The notes under the pieces are model-generated. The model was not told where the DNA came from, did no database searches, and was given only the letters and a program-made list of their open reading frames with translations. A stretch of 38,359 nt of DNA from an uncultured Clostridia bacterium (GTDB lineage: Bacteria; Bacillota; Clostridia; Oscillospirales; Oscillospiraceae): assembly GCA_945948185.1 (NCBI GenBank), contig CAMFAL010000008.1, positions 1-38,359 of the forward strand. The letters run 5' to 3'. The position numbers and the translations under genes are program-made. Positions 6,626-14,813 of this stretch are shown here, piece by piece; within the stretch, counting starts at the first letter, position 1, and the number at the start of each line of letters is the position of its first letter.

Positions 6626-6654
6626 AAAATATACCATTTCCACGGCTATGTCAA
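6626..6654 (-). promoter_or_regulatory. Promoter of the riboswitch transcript
   Basis: On the minus strand: TTGACA (6654-6649), 17-bp spacer, TATTTT (6631-6626). It is placed to start just upstream of the aptamer. Confidence 0.6.
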
Positions 6655-6688
6655 TGATCTCAGGCCCTTTCCGCCTGGGTGAAGCTGC

Positions 6689-6717
6689 TTGTATATGAAC
6701 GGGAACCGTGGTATACT
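6689..6717 (+). promoter_or_regulatory. Promoter of the ABC-F gene
   Basis: TTGTAT (6689-6694), 17-bp spacer, TATACT (6712-6717), giving a leader of about 30 nt. Confidence 0.65.
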
Positions 6718-6753
6718 GCATTTGTTATATCGACTGTCTTTTAGGAGGCCCTT

Positions 6754-8529
6754 ATGCTGTTATCCGCGGAGCATCTCTCCATCAACTTCGGCAGCCGCCA
6801 GCTGCTGGAGGATGTGAATTTCTATTTGAACGAAGGGGACAAAACCGGTATCATCGGCATCAACGGAACCGGCAAATCCACCTTTCTGAAGGTCCTTGCC
6901 GGGGTCACGGAGGCCGACGCCGGGGTCATCTCCCGGAACCCAAACGTACAGGTAAGCCTTCTGGCCCAGAATCCGGCCATGGATGATGATGCCACTGTGC
7001 TGGAGCAGGTATTTCTTCACTTTCCGGCGGAGTTCCGGGAATTGAACGAATACGAGGCCAAGTCCATGCTGAACAAGCTGGGCATTACGGACCACAGTCA
7101 GAAGGTGGGCACCCTCTCCGGCGGGCAGCGGAAGCGGGTTGCTCTGGCGGCAGCCCTGATCCACCCGGCGGATATCCTGATGCTGGACGAGCCCACCAAC
7201 CACCTGGACGCGGAGATGACCGCCTGGCTGGAGGACTGGCTCGGCCGCTTCAGGGGTGGTCTGGTGATGGTGACCCATGACCGTTACTTCCTGGAGCGGG
7301 TGGTAAACCACATCACGGAACTCTCCCGAGGCAAGCTGTACCATTACGAAGCCAACTACTCCAAGTATCTGGAGCTGAAAGCCCAGCGGGCAGAGATGGC
7401 GGAGGCCAGCGAACGCAAGCGCCAGTCCATCCTGCGGGTGGAACGGGAGTGGATCATGCGGGGCTGTCGGGCCCGGACCACCAAGAGCAAGGAGCGCATC
7501 CAGCGGTGCGAAGCCCTGCTGGACCAGGACGCCCCGGAGACCGACGACACCGTCCAGCTGGCGGCGGCCTCCAGCCGCCTGGGCAAGAAAATCATCGAGC
7601 TGCAAGACGTGTCCAAGTCCTTTGATGGGCGTCCCATCATCAGTCACTTCTCCTACAACCTGCTGCGGAACGACCGCATCGGCATCGTGGGCCGCAACGG
7701 CGCAGGAAAATCCACTTTGCTGCATACCATCGCCGGGGAATTGGCCCCGGACTCCGGCACTGTGGAGACCGGCACCACGGTGAAAATCGGCCACTTCTCC
7801 CAGGAGGGCCGGGAACTGGATCTGAACCAGCGGGTCTACGATTTCATCCATAACATCGCCGACGAGGTGAAAACTGACGAAGGCACTTTCACCGCCAACC
7901 AGATGATGGAGCGGTTTCTGTTCCCTGGTGACCTCCAGTCCGTGCCCATCGGACGGTTGTCCGGCGGCGAGCGGCGACGGCTTTACCTGCTGTCGGTGCT
8001 GATGGAGGCCCCCAACGTGCTGCTGCTGGATGAGCCCACCAACGACCTGGATGTCATGACCCTGTCTATCCTGGAGGACTATCTCCAGAGCTTCCCCGGT
8101 CCCATCCTGACGGTGTCCCACGACCGTTTCTTCCTGGACAAGCTGGCGGAGTCCATCTTTGATGTCCGGGGAGACGGCCAGATCCTGCGTTACACCGGCA
8201 ACTGGACAGATTGGCAGCAGAAACGGCAGGAGGAAGCGCCTGTCAAATCGGAGAAATCAAAGGCCGCGGCGGAGCGTCCCCGGGAGCGGAAGCTGAAATT
8301 CTCCTATAAAGAGCAGCTGGAGTTTGAGACCATCGACGACGAGCTGGCTGCCCTGGAGGGGCAGATTGCGGAATGCAAGGCCGCCCAGGGCCAGTGCGGC
8401 AGCGACTACGTGAAGCTCCAGGAGCTGCAGGCCCAACAGGCGGAGCTGGAGGAAAAGCTGGAGGAAAAAACGGAGCGCTGGATGTATCTCACGGAGCTGA
8501 AAGAGAAAATTGACGCTCAGAACGGGTAA
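6754..8529 (+). CDS. uup: ABC-F family ATPase, Uup type
   Basis: A 591-residue soluble protein with two ABC ATPase domains and no membrane segments. Domain 1 has Walker A GINGTGKST (~35-43), signature LSGGQRKR and Walker B LMLDEPTNHLD; domain 2 has GRNGAGKST, LSGGERRR and LLLDEPTNDLD. The linker between them is the charged ABC-F element. The C-terminal ~90 residues form a coiled coil beginning LKFSYKEQLE and ending ERWMYL, as in Uup. ABC-F proteins act on ribosomes; Uup-type members are linked to ribosome and genome maintenance rather than drug export. AGGAGG lies 7 nt before the ATG. A resistance-type ABC-F is less likely given the Uup tail. Confidence 0.88.
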   Translation: MLLSAEHLSINFGSRQLLEDVNFYLNEGDKTGIIGINGTGKSTFLKVLAGVTEADAGVISRNPNVQVSLLAQNPAMDDDATVLEQVFLHFPAEFRELNEYEAKSMLNKLGITDHSQKVGTLSGGQRKRVALAAALIHPADILMLDEPTNHLDAEMTAWLEDWLGRFRGGLVMVTHDRYFLERVVNHITELSRGKLYHYEANYSKYLELKAQRAEMAEASERKRQSILRVEREWIMRGCRARTTKSKERIQRCEALLDQDAPETDDTVQLAAASSRLGKKIIELQDVSKSFDGRPIISHFSYNLLRNDRIGIVGRNGAGKSTLLHTIAGELAPDSGTVETGTTVKIGHFSQEGRELDLNQRVYDFIHNIADEVKTDEGTFTANQMMERFLFPGDLQSVPIGRLSGGERRRLYLLSVLMEAPNVLLLDEPTNDLDVMTLSILEDYLQSFPGPILTVSHDRFFLDKLAESIFDVRGDGQILRYTGNWTDWQQKRQEEAPVKSEKSKAAAERPRERKLKFSYKEQLEFETIDDELAALEGQIAECKAAQGQCGSDYVKLQELQAQQAELEEKLEEKTERWMYLTELKEKIDAQNG

Positions 8530-8570
8530 AGAAATGCCGTCCCCTACGGGGGACGGCATCCTTTTATCTT
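8530..8570. terminator. Bidirectional terminator with UACG tetraloop
   Basis: Stem ATGCCGTCCCC/GGGGACGGCAT (8534-8544 with 8549-8559) closed by a TACG tetraloop, with CTTTTAT on the right and an A-rich left flank. It separates two convergent genes. Confidence 0.8.
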
Positions 8571-9396
8571 ATCGCACTCTCAATTCCCAGAAGGCCACCG
8601 CGCTGGCGGCCGCCACATTCAGGGAGTCCACCCCGTGGGCCATAGGGATACGCACCGTATAGTCACAGTCCGCGATGGTGGCGGGTGCCAGCCCGTCCCC
8701 CTCCGTGCCTAGGACGATGGCCAGCTTTTCCTCTGACCGAAGCCGGGGATCGTCGATGCTGACGGAATCGTCCCTAAGGGCCATGGCAGCGGTCTTGAAG
8801 CCCAGGCTCCGCAGCCGCTCCAGTCCCGGATGGGGCCACTCCTCCGGCGTATCACCGATGCGGGTCCAGGGCACCTGAAAGACCGTACCCATACTGACCC
8901 GCACTGCCCGTCGGTACAGCGGGTCGCCGCAGGTGGGCGTCACCAGGACGGCGTCGATGCACAAGGCCGCTGCGGAGCGAAAGATAGCGCCAATGTTGGT
9001 GGAGTCCACGATGCCCTCCAGCACGGCCACCCGCCGGGCGTTGGCGCACAGGTTCTCCACCGATTGCAGCCGGGAACGCCGCATGGCGCACAGCACGCCC
9101 CGGGTCAGGGTGTAGCCGGTGAGGTCCGCCAGCAGCTCCCGGTCCGCCGTATAGATGGGAAGTCCTTCGCACCTGGCGATAATGTCCCGGCTTTGTCCCT
9201 CAATGTGCTTTCGCTCCATCAGCAGTGAAAGAGGCTCATATCCCGCGTCCAGGGCCCGTTCAATGACCTTAGGACTCTCCGCGATAAAGATGCCCTTCTC
9301 CGCCTCCGCCCGGCTGCGCAGTTGGGCCTCTGTCAGGCGGGCAAACACGTCCAGTTCCGGCGCCGCCAGGTCGGTGATCTCCACAATGTTGGCCAT
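8569..9396 (-). CDS. TrmH/SpoU family RNA 2'-O-methyltransferase
   Basis: A 275-residue SPOUT methyltransferase. An N-terminal substrate-binding region (ESPKVIERALDAG) is followed by the three SpoU motifs: NIGAIFRSA, VLGTEGDGL and IPMAHGVDSLNVAAA. These form the knotted SAM site of rRNA or tRNA ribose methylases of the RlmB/TrmH group. The ATG at 9396 is used because AAGGAGG lies just upstream; the frame stays open 14 codons further without a ribosome site. It converges on the ABC-F gene across a shared terminator. The exact target nucleotide cannot be read. Confidence 0.88.
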   Translation of the reverse strand: MANIVEITDLAAPELDVFARLTEAQLRSRAEAEKGIFIAESPKVIERALDAGYEPLSLLMERKHIEGQSRDIIARCEGLPIYTADRELLADLTGYTLTRGVLCAMRRSRLQSVENLCANARRVAVLEGIVDSTNIGAIFRSAAALCIDAVLVTPTCGDPLYRRAVRVSMGTVFQVPWTRIGDTPEEWPHPGLERLRSLGFKTAAMALRDDSVSIDDPRLRSEEKLAIVLGTEGDGLAPATIADCDYTVRIPMAHGVDSLNVAAASAVAFWELRVR

Positions 9397-9438
9397 AGTG
9401 ACCTCCTTGCATGTCCATGATAACGATATCTTGGACAC

Positions 9439-9467
9439 AGTTTACCACGAACCGCCGCCCCGCACAA
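9439..9467 (-). promoter_or_regulatory. Promoter of the TrmH-family gene
   Basis: On the minus strand: TTGTGC (9467-9462), 17-bp spacer, TAAACT (9444-9439). Confidence 0.5.
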
Positions 9468-9546
9468 GCGGCCCGTCGTTCCCACGGTCCATCTATGCAA
9501 ACGGGAATTTTTGTGTTATTCTGAACACCGAAAGGGGGGCAAGCCT

Positions 9547-10437
9547 CTGGAAACCGTTTCTTACACCGTCTCTCCCCAGGAGGACGGCGCCACCGTCCGC
9601 CATATTCTGAAAGCCAAGCTTCACTTTTCTTCCCACGCCATCTCCCGCCTGACCCGGGCGGAAAACGGCATTCTGGTGAACGGGCAGCACGCCCGAACCA
9701 CGTTCATTCTCCGTGCCGGAGATGTGGTGACAGCGGAGGCCGGAGACCACCGGCCTCCCAAGGTCCTGCCCACTCCCGGCGACTGGCCCCTGCCTGTCGT
9801 ATGGGAGGACGGCTACCTGCTGGTGGTCAACAAGCCCGCCGGTATGACGGCCCACGCATCCAATTTTCTGCCGGACACCCCCACTGTGGCGGGGGCTCTG
9901 GCCTGGAGCCGGGGGACGGACTTCGTGTTCCACTCGGTGAACCGGCTGGACAAGGGCACCACCGGACTGATGGTGGTGGCCAAGAGCGGCTATGTCCACG
10001 ACCTGCTGCGCCGCAGCCTCCACACAGACCGCTTCCACCGGGAATACCGGGCCGTCTGCGTGGGTTGTCCGGAGCCGGAGACCGGCACCATTGATACCCC
10101 CATCGGCCGGGACGAGACCTCCACCGTCGCCCGGATGGTGCGGCCTGACGGCCTGCCCGCCGTGTCCCACTACGAGGTGCTTGCCAAACAGGGCGGCCTG
10201 TCCCTTGTAAAGCTGGTCCCAGAGACCGGACGCACTCACCAGCTGCGGGTCCACATGGCCTCCACCGGCCACCCCTTGGCGGGGGATTGGCTCTACGGCA
10301 CCGAGGACCCGGCCCTGATCCCCCGTCCGGCGCTCCATTCCTGCGCCCTGACCCTGACCCACCCCGTCACCGGGGAGGTGCTGCACCTGACGGCTCCCCT
10401 TCCGGAGGACATGGCCCGGCTGGTACCGGAGCCTTGA
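9547..10437 (+). CDS. RluA/RluD-family pseudouridine synthase
   Basis: A protein of about 296 residues that converts uridines in rRNA or tRNA to pseudouridine. An N-terminal S4-like RNA-binding domain (HFSSHAISRLTRAENGILVN) precedes the catalytic domain, whose motif NRLDKGTTGL carries the catalytic Asp; the later GRTHQLRVHM motif is also typical. I place the start at CTG 9547 because AAAGGGGGG ends 7 nt before it and the product would begin METVSYTV, like relatives. The in-frame TTG at 9511 lies upstream of that ribosome site. No in-frame ATG or GTG fits better. An ABM-domain gene follows after 20 nt. Confidence 0.87.
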   Translation: METVSYTVSPQEDGATVRHILKAKLHFSSHAISRLTRAENGILVNGQHARTTFILRAGDVVTAEAGDHRPPKVLPTPGDWPLPVVWEDGYLLVVNKPAGMTAHASNFLPDTPTVAGALAWSRGTDFVFHSVNRLDKGTTGLMVVAKSGYVHDLLRRSLHTDRFHREYRAVCVGCPEPETGTIDTPIGRDETSTVARMVRPDGLPAVSHYEVLAKQGGLSLVKLVPETGRTHQLRVHMASTGHPLAGDWLYGTEDPALIPRPALHSCALTLTHPVTGEVLHLTAPLPEDMARLVPEP

Positions 10438-10457
10438 ACCACAAAAAGGAGATATTG

Positions 10458-10745
10458 ATGATGTTAACTTGGAATGTCACCTATCACTGCAAGCCCGGTC
10501 AGCGGGAGGACTTTTACCATGCTCTGTGCGGCCTTGGCGTCCGCGAGAACTCCATCCATGAGGAGGGTAACCTGAAATACGATTATTTCTTTGCCGCCGA
10601 GGCGCCGGACGACCTGCTGCTGGTGGAGACCTGGACGGAGCAGGCTCTGCAGGATGCCCATTGCAGTACAGAGATCTTTGCCCAATTGCAGACCCTGAAG
10701 GCCCGGTACTGCGACTCCGTCAGCATCGACAAGTTCAACTACTAA
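10458..10745 (+). CDS. ABM-domain (YgiN-like) monooxygenase
   Basis: A 95-residue protein with the antibiotic biosynthesis monooxygenase fold: an alternating strand/helix pattern beginning MLTWNVTYHCKPGQREDF, a central NLKYDYFFA strand and the LLLVETWTEQALQDAH motif seen in YgiN-type quinol monooxygenases and related small ferredoxin-like dimers. AAGGAG is 6 nt before ATG 10458; ATG 10461 is equally possible. It is probably co-transcribed with the pseudouridine synthase upstream. The substrate is unknown. Confidence 0.78.
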   Translation: MMLTWNVTYHCKPGQREDFYHALCGLGVRENSIHEEGNLKYDYFFAAEAPDDLLLVETWTEQALQDAHCSTEIFAQLQTLKARYCDSVSIDKFNY

Positions 10746-10786
10746 ATCAGGATTGCCGGTGCCGCCGGCCATGTTTCCGGCAGTGA

Positions 10787-10815
10787 TTGACCCCACTCCT
10801 CAACTCTGTTATGAT
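10787..10815 (+). promoter_or_regulatory. Promoter of TSUP permease operon
   Basis: TTGACC (10787-10792), 17-bp spacer, TATGAT (10810-10815). Confidence 0.75.
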
Positions 10816-10863
10816 AAAGAAAACATTTTGAACCACGATCCTATCTGAAAAGAGGTTCCTCCC

Positions 10864-11646
10864 ATGGGCATTCTCATTTTTATCATCTGTCTGGCGTCCT
10901 CCGTCATCGGCGGCATCTGCGGCATCGGCGGCGGCGTCATCATCAAGCCGGTGCTGGACGCCATGAACATCATGAGCGTCAGCGCCATCAGCTTTCTCTC
11001 GGGCCTGACAGTGCTGTCCATGTCCGTCATCTCCGTCTTTCGCCAGCGGAAGGCCCATCTGGTGGAGCTGCGGACCGGCAGCTTGCTGGCGGTGGGTGCC
11101 GTGGTGGGCGGCATCGTGGGCAATGCCCTGTTCCAGACGGTGAAGGCCGCCGCAGGCCAGGACAACCTGGTAGGCATGGTGCAGGCCATCGTGCTGGCCA
11201 TTGTGACCCTGCTGACCCTGGTGTACAGTGCTTTCCTCCGCCAGCGAATCCCCTCCTATCAGGTGAAGAACCCCGTGGCCTGCGCTGCCATCGGCGGCAT
11301 CATGGGTATTCTCTCCTCCTTCCTGGGGATCGGCGGCGGACCCATCAACCTGGCGGTGCTGTACTTTGCCTTCTCCATGGACACCAAGAAGGCCGCCGCC
11401 AACTCTCTGTACATCATTATGTTCTCTCAGATTGCCAGCTTCCTGACCTCCTGCGTCAAGGGCACCATCCCGGAGTTTCCCTGGGCCTATCTACTGCTGA
11501 TGGTTCCGGCAGGCGTGCTGGGTGGTATCATCGGCTCCAAGGTCAACAAGAAGATCTCCGCCGCCACCACGGATAAGCTGTTCGCCGGCCTGCTGTGCCT
11601 CATCATCGCCATCTGCGTCTACAACGCCTGCCGCTTCGCGGGCTGA
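10864..11646 (+). CDS. TSUP (TauE/SafE) family membrane permease
   Basis: A 260-residue integral membrane protein with about eight hydrophobic helices in two homologous halves, each carrying the family GIGGG motif (CGIGGGVIIKP near residues 20-30 and LGIGGGPINL near 160). TSUP proteins move sulfonates, sulfite, sulfoacetate or other small anions. The substrate cannot be inferred here. AAGAGG precedes the ATG and a promoter lies 50 nt upstream. The hydroxypyruvate-isomerase-like gene follows after 16 nt, so the pair is probably one operon. Confidence 0.88.
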   Translation: MGILIFIICLASSVIGGICGIGGGVIIKPVLDAMNIMSVSAISFLSGLTVLSMSVISVFRQRKAHLVELRTGSLLAVGAVVGGIVGNALFQTVKAAAGQDNLVGMVQAIVLAIVTLLTLVYSAFLRQRIPSYQVKNPVACAAIGGIMGILSSFLGIGGGPINLAVLYFAFSMDTKKAAANSLYIIMFSQIASFLTSCVKGTIPEFPWAYLLLMVPAGVLGGIIGSKVNKKISAATTDKLFAGLLCLIIAICVYNACRFAG

Positions 11647-11662
11647 TCCGGGAGGAACCATT

Positions 11663-12448
11663 ATGTCTCTGAAAAAATGTGCCTGCATCGAGACCCTGTA
11701 CACCGAGCTGCCCTTCCTGGACCGCTTCCGGGCGGCCAAAGCGGACGGCTTTGACTTTGTGGAATTCTGGAGCTGGGAGGACAAGGACCTGGATGCGGTC
11801 CGGACCGCCGCCCAACAGGCTGGCATCGGCATTGCCGGCTTCAACGGCGACGCCGTTCTCTCCCTGATCGATCCCGCTCAGAAGGCGGAGTATCTGGCTT
11901 TTCTGCGCTGCTCCGTAGAGGCCGCCAAGCGAGTGGGCGCCCGCTCCCTCACCATCCACTCCAACGGCCTTGGCGAGGGCGGTGTGGTACTGAACGCCTA
12001 TCCGGAGCTGAGCCACACGGTCAAGCTCTGCGCCATGTTCGACACCCTGCGGGACTGCGCCAGACTGGCGGAGGAGAGCGGCATCCGCATGAATCTGGAG
12101 GCCCTGAACATCGTCACGGACCATCCGGGCAATTTCCTGCAGACCACTCAGATGGCCGCCGAGCTGACCCGCCTCGTCGGCTCCCCCATGCTGAAAATTT
12201 TGTACGACGCCTACCACATGCAGCTAAACGAGGGCGATCTCTGCGGCAATATCCGGGCCTACGGAGACCAGATCGGCCACGTCCACATTGCGGACGCCCC
12301 GGGCCGACACGAGCCGGGCACCGGCGAAATCAACTACCCGACCGTATACGCCTGCCTGGAGGAGGCTGGCTACACGGGCTTGCTGGGCTACGAGCTGTTT
12401 CCCAAAACGGACACCGCCGCCGCAGTCCGGGCCATCATGGCGGATTGA
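11663..12448 (+). CDS. Hydroxypyruvate isomerase-like TIM-barrel protein
   Basis: A 261-residue sugar-phosphate isomerase/epimerase (AP-endonuclease-2 type TIM barrel). The motifs NLEALN, ILYDAYHMQ, HVHIADAPGRHEPGTGEINY (split across two strands) and GYELFP match hydroxypyruvate isomerase (Hyi) and carry the Glu/Asp/His metal ligands. ATG 11663 has GGGAGG 7 nt upstream; the frame is open further upstream only as overlap with the permease. It may isomerise a C3/C4 hydroxy-keto acid; pairing with an anion permease suggests uptake and catabolism of a small organic acid (inference). Confidence 0.85.
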   Translation: MSLKKCACIETLYTELPFLDRFRAAKADGFDFVEFWSWEDKDLDAVRTAAQQAGIGIAGFNGDAVLSLIDPAQKAEYLAFLRCSVEAAKRVGARSLTIHSNGLGEGGVVLNAYPELSHTVKLCAMFDTLRDCARLAEESGIRMNLEALNIVTDHPGNFLQTTQMAAELTRLVGSPMLKILYDAYHMQLNEGDLCGNIRAYGDQIGHVHIADAPGRHEPGTGEINYPTVYACLEEAGYTGLLGYELFPKTDTAAAVRAIMAD

Positions 12449-12465
12449 ATATCCCGCATCTCACT

Positions 12466-12501
12466 AAGACCGTTCCGGCATTTACCGGAGCGGTCTTTTC
12501 T
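12466..12501 (+). terminator. Terminator after the isomerase gene
   Basis: Stem AAGACCGTTCCGG with CCGGAGCGGTCTT, one G-T pair, six-base loop, followed by TTCTT. Confidence 0.75.
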
Positions 12502-12507
12502 TGGATA

Positions 12508-12536
12508 TCGACATTTTCTGCATCATCTGCTATACT
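12508..12536 (+). promoter_or_regulatory. Promoter of ygiQ
   Basis: TCGACA (12508-12513), 17-bp spacer, TATACT (12531-12536), 28 nt before the start codon. Confidence 0.65.
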
Positions 12537-12564
12537 GTTTTTATTAACCTGATGAGGTAGCCTT

Positions 12565-14604
12565 ATGGAACGAGATTTTCTTCCCATTTCCCTGGCGGAT
12601 ATGAAGCGCCGTGGCTGGGACCAATGTGATTTTGTATATGTGATCGGGGACGCCTATGTGGACCACCCCACCTTCGGCCACGCCATCATCTCCCGGGTGC
12701 TGGAGGACGCCGGATATAAGGTTGGAATCATCTCCCAGCCGGACTGGAAGAACCCTGCCAGCATCCAGGCCCTGGGGGAACCCCGTCTGGCCTTTCTGGT
12801 GATGGGCGGCAACATGGACTCCATGGTGAACCACTACTCCGTGTCCAAGAAGCGCCGCAAGACCGACGCCTTCACCCCCGGCGGCGTCATCGGCAAACGG
12901 CCGGACCACGCCGCCACCGTCTACTGCAACCTGATCCGCCAGCGGTATCCTCACAAGCCCATCGTGGTGGGCGGCATTGAGGCCAGTCTCCGCCGCCTGG
13001 CCCACTACGACTACTGGTCCGACGCCATGAAGCGGTCCCTGCTGCTGGACGCTCAGGCGGACCTGCTGCTGTACGGCATGGGCGAACGCAGCATCCTGGA
13101 GGTGGCGGAGGCCCTTGACAGCGGTCTGGCGGTGTCCGACATCACCTACATCCGGGGCTCCGTCTACAAGACTAACAGTCTGGAGAGCGTATACGACGCC
13201 CTGACCCTGCCCTCCTGGGAGGCCCTGTGCGCCAACCGCCGCACCTATGCTGAGAGCTTTTACAAGCAGTACTGCAACACGGACCCCTTCGTGGCCAAGC
13301 GGCTGGTGGAGCCCTATGAGCGGGAGGGCTGCTTCGTGGTGCAGAACCCGCCTCAGGAGCCCCTCTCCACAGAGGAGATGGACCACGTCTACGCCCTGCC
13401 CTACATGCGGACCTATCACCCTTCTTATGAAAAGGCCGGGGGCGTCCCCGCCATTGAGGAAGTCAAGTTCAGCCTGACAAGCAACCGGGGCTGCTTCGGC
13501 GGCTGCTCCTTCTGCGCGCTGACCTTCCACCAGGGCCGCATCATCCAGACCCGCAGCCATGAGGCCATCATTGAGGAGGCAAAACAGGTCATTGCGGATC
13601 CGGACTTCAAGGGCTACATCCACGACGTGGGCGGCCCCACCGCCAACTTCCGCCACCCCAGCTGCCAGAAGCAGCTGACGAAAGGCGTCTGCCCCAACCG
13701 CCAGTGCCTGTTCCCCACCCCCTGCAAAAATCTTCAGGTGGACCACATGGACTATCTGGAGCTGCTGCGGAAGCTCCGGGTTCTGCCAGGGGTAAAGAAG
13801 GTGTTCATCCGCAGCGGTATCCGATTCGACTATCTGCTATGCGACAGAAACGAGACCTTCCTGAGGGAGATGGTGGAGCATCACATCTCCGGCCAGCTGA
13901 AGGTGGCCCCGGAGCACATTGCCGACCCGGTGCTGAAGATGATGGGCAAGCCCCCCAACGCTGTTTACGAGAAATTCCTTACCAAATATCAACGGCTCAA
14001 TGAGCGGCTGGGCAAAAAACAGTTCGTTGTGCCCTACCTCATGAGCAGCCACCCCGGCTCCACGCTGAAGGAGGCTGTCGCCCTGGCAGAGTACCTGCGT
14101 GACCTGGGTTACATGCCGGAGCAGGTGCAGGACTTCTATCCCACCCCCTCCACCATCTCCACCGTCATGTACTATACCGGTCTGGATCCCCGCACCATGA
14201 AGCCGGTATACGTGGCCACGGACCCCCATGAGAAGGCCATGCAGCGTGCCCTGATCCAGTACCGCAACCCCAAGAACTACTATCTGGTGCGGGAGGCCCT
14301 GGAAAAAGCCGGGCGGGAGGACCTGATCGGCTTTGGAAAAGAGTGTCTGATCCGACCCCCGGGAGGGAACCGGCCCTACGCCGGGCAGAAATCCGCTCCC
14401 AGCGGCGGAAAACCCGGCAAGAAGGCCTCCGCTCCCCGGAAGGGCAGCCGCCGGGAGGACCGTAGCAGCACTGGCAGCAAGGACACCAAAGGTACCGCCA
14501 GGGAGCGCCGTCCAGCCCCCGGGCAGAAAAGCCATGGGTCCGCCTCCGGAGGGCACACCGTTCCCCGGAAACCCTCCACCCCATCCCGCCGGAACAAACG
14601 CTGA
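12565..14604 (+). CDS. YgiQ family radical SAM protein
   Basis: A 679-residue protein with an N-terminal B12-binding-like/YgiQ domain (DAYVDHPTFGHAII, GGIEASLRR) and a radical SAM core whose CFGGCSFC motif (CxxxCxxC, ~310-317) binds a [4Fe-4S] cluster. VKKVFIRSGIR and VAPEHIADPVL are typical of the family. The last ~90 residues are basic, rich in Gly, Ser, Pro, Lys and Arg and probably disordered. YgiQ proteins are widespread but their reaction is not settled. It has its own promoter and is flanked by terminators, so it is monocistronic. A ribosome site GATGAGG lies upstream of the ATG. Confidence 0.9.
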   Translation: MERDFLPISLADMKRRGWDQCDFVYVIGDAYVDHPTFGHAIISRVLEDAGYKVGIISQPDWKNPASIQALGEPRLAFLVMGGNMDSMVNHYSVSKKRRKTDAFTPGGVIGKRPDHAATVYCNLIRQRYPHKPIVVGGIEASLRRLAHYDYWSDAMKRSLLLDAQADLLLYGMGERSILEVAEALDSGLAVSDITYIRGSVYKTNSLESVYDALTLPSWEALCANRRTYAESFYKQYCNTDPFVAKRLVEPYEREGCFVVQNPPQEPLSTEEMDHVYALPYMRTYHPSYEKAGGVPAIEEVKFSLTSNRGCFGGCSFCALTFHQGRIIQTRSHEAIIEEAKQVIADPDFKGYIHDVGGPTANFRHPSCQKQLTKGVCPNRQCLFPTPCKNLQVDHMDYLELLRKLRVLPGVKKVFIRSGIRFDYLLCDRNETFLREMVEHHISGQLKVAPEHIADPVLKMMGKPPNAVYEKFLTKYQRLNERLGKKQFVVPYLMSSHPGSTLKEAVALAEYLRDLGYMPEQVQDFYPTPSTISTVMYYTGLDPRTMKPVYVATDPHEKAMQRALIQYRNPKNYYLVREALEKAGREDLIGFGKECLIRPPGGNRPYAGQKSAPSGGKPGKKASAPRKGSRREDRSSTGSKDTKGTARERRPAPGQKSHGSASGGHTVPRKPSTPSRRNKR

Positions 14605-14607
14605 TCT

Positions 14608-14642
14608 AAAAAGGAACGTTCGTAAAGAACATTCCTTTTTTC
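14608..14642 (+). terminator. Terminator after ygiQ
   Basis: Stem AAAAAGGAACGTTC with GAACATTCCTTTTT (one mismatch), loop GTAAA, running into a T-run. Confidence 0.75.
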
Positions 14643-14695
14643 GGGAAAATCACAAAAACTGCCGAAAAAATGCGTTAGGAATCCGTTAAATTTTC

Positions 14696-14724
14696 TTGAC
14701 TTTGGCCAATTCATCCCGTATAAT
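14696..14724 (+). promoter_or_regulatory. Promoter of the OPT transporter
   Basis: TTGACT (14696-14701), 17-bp spacer, TATAAT (14719-14724). It leaves a leader of about 80 nt. Confidence 0.85.
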
Positions 14725-14756
14725 GGCCATTGTGTGCGTCTATGGCGGACACGCAT

Positions 14757-14785
14757 GCGGCAGTATCACGGTAAAGTGCTGCCGC
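14757..14785 (+). promoter_or_regulatory. Structured leader hairpin before OPT gene
   Basis: GCGGCAG (14757-14763) can pair with CTGCCGC (14779-14785); a second short stem (GCGT/ACGC) precedes it. No T-run follows, so it is not a terminator. It may stabilise the transcript or be regulatory. Confidence 0.35.
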
Positions 14786-14813
14786 AGGAAAGAAAAAGAA
14801 AGAGGAGAAAAAC

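Noticed and set aside
10747-10786. GC-rich stem after the ABM-domain gene
   Set aside because: GCCGG/CCGGC segments can pair but no T-run follows, so a terminator is not supported.
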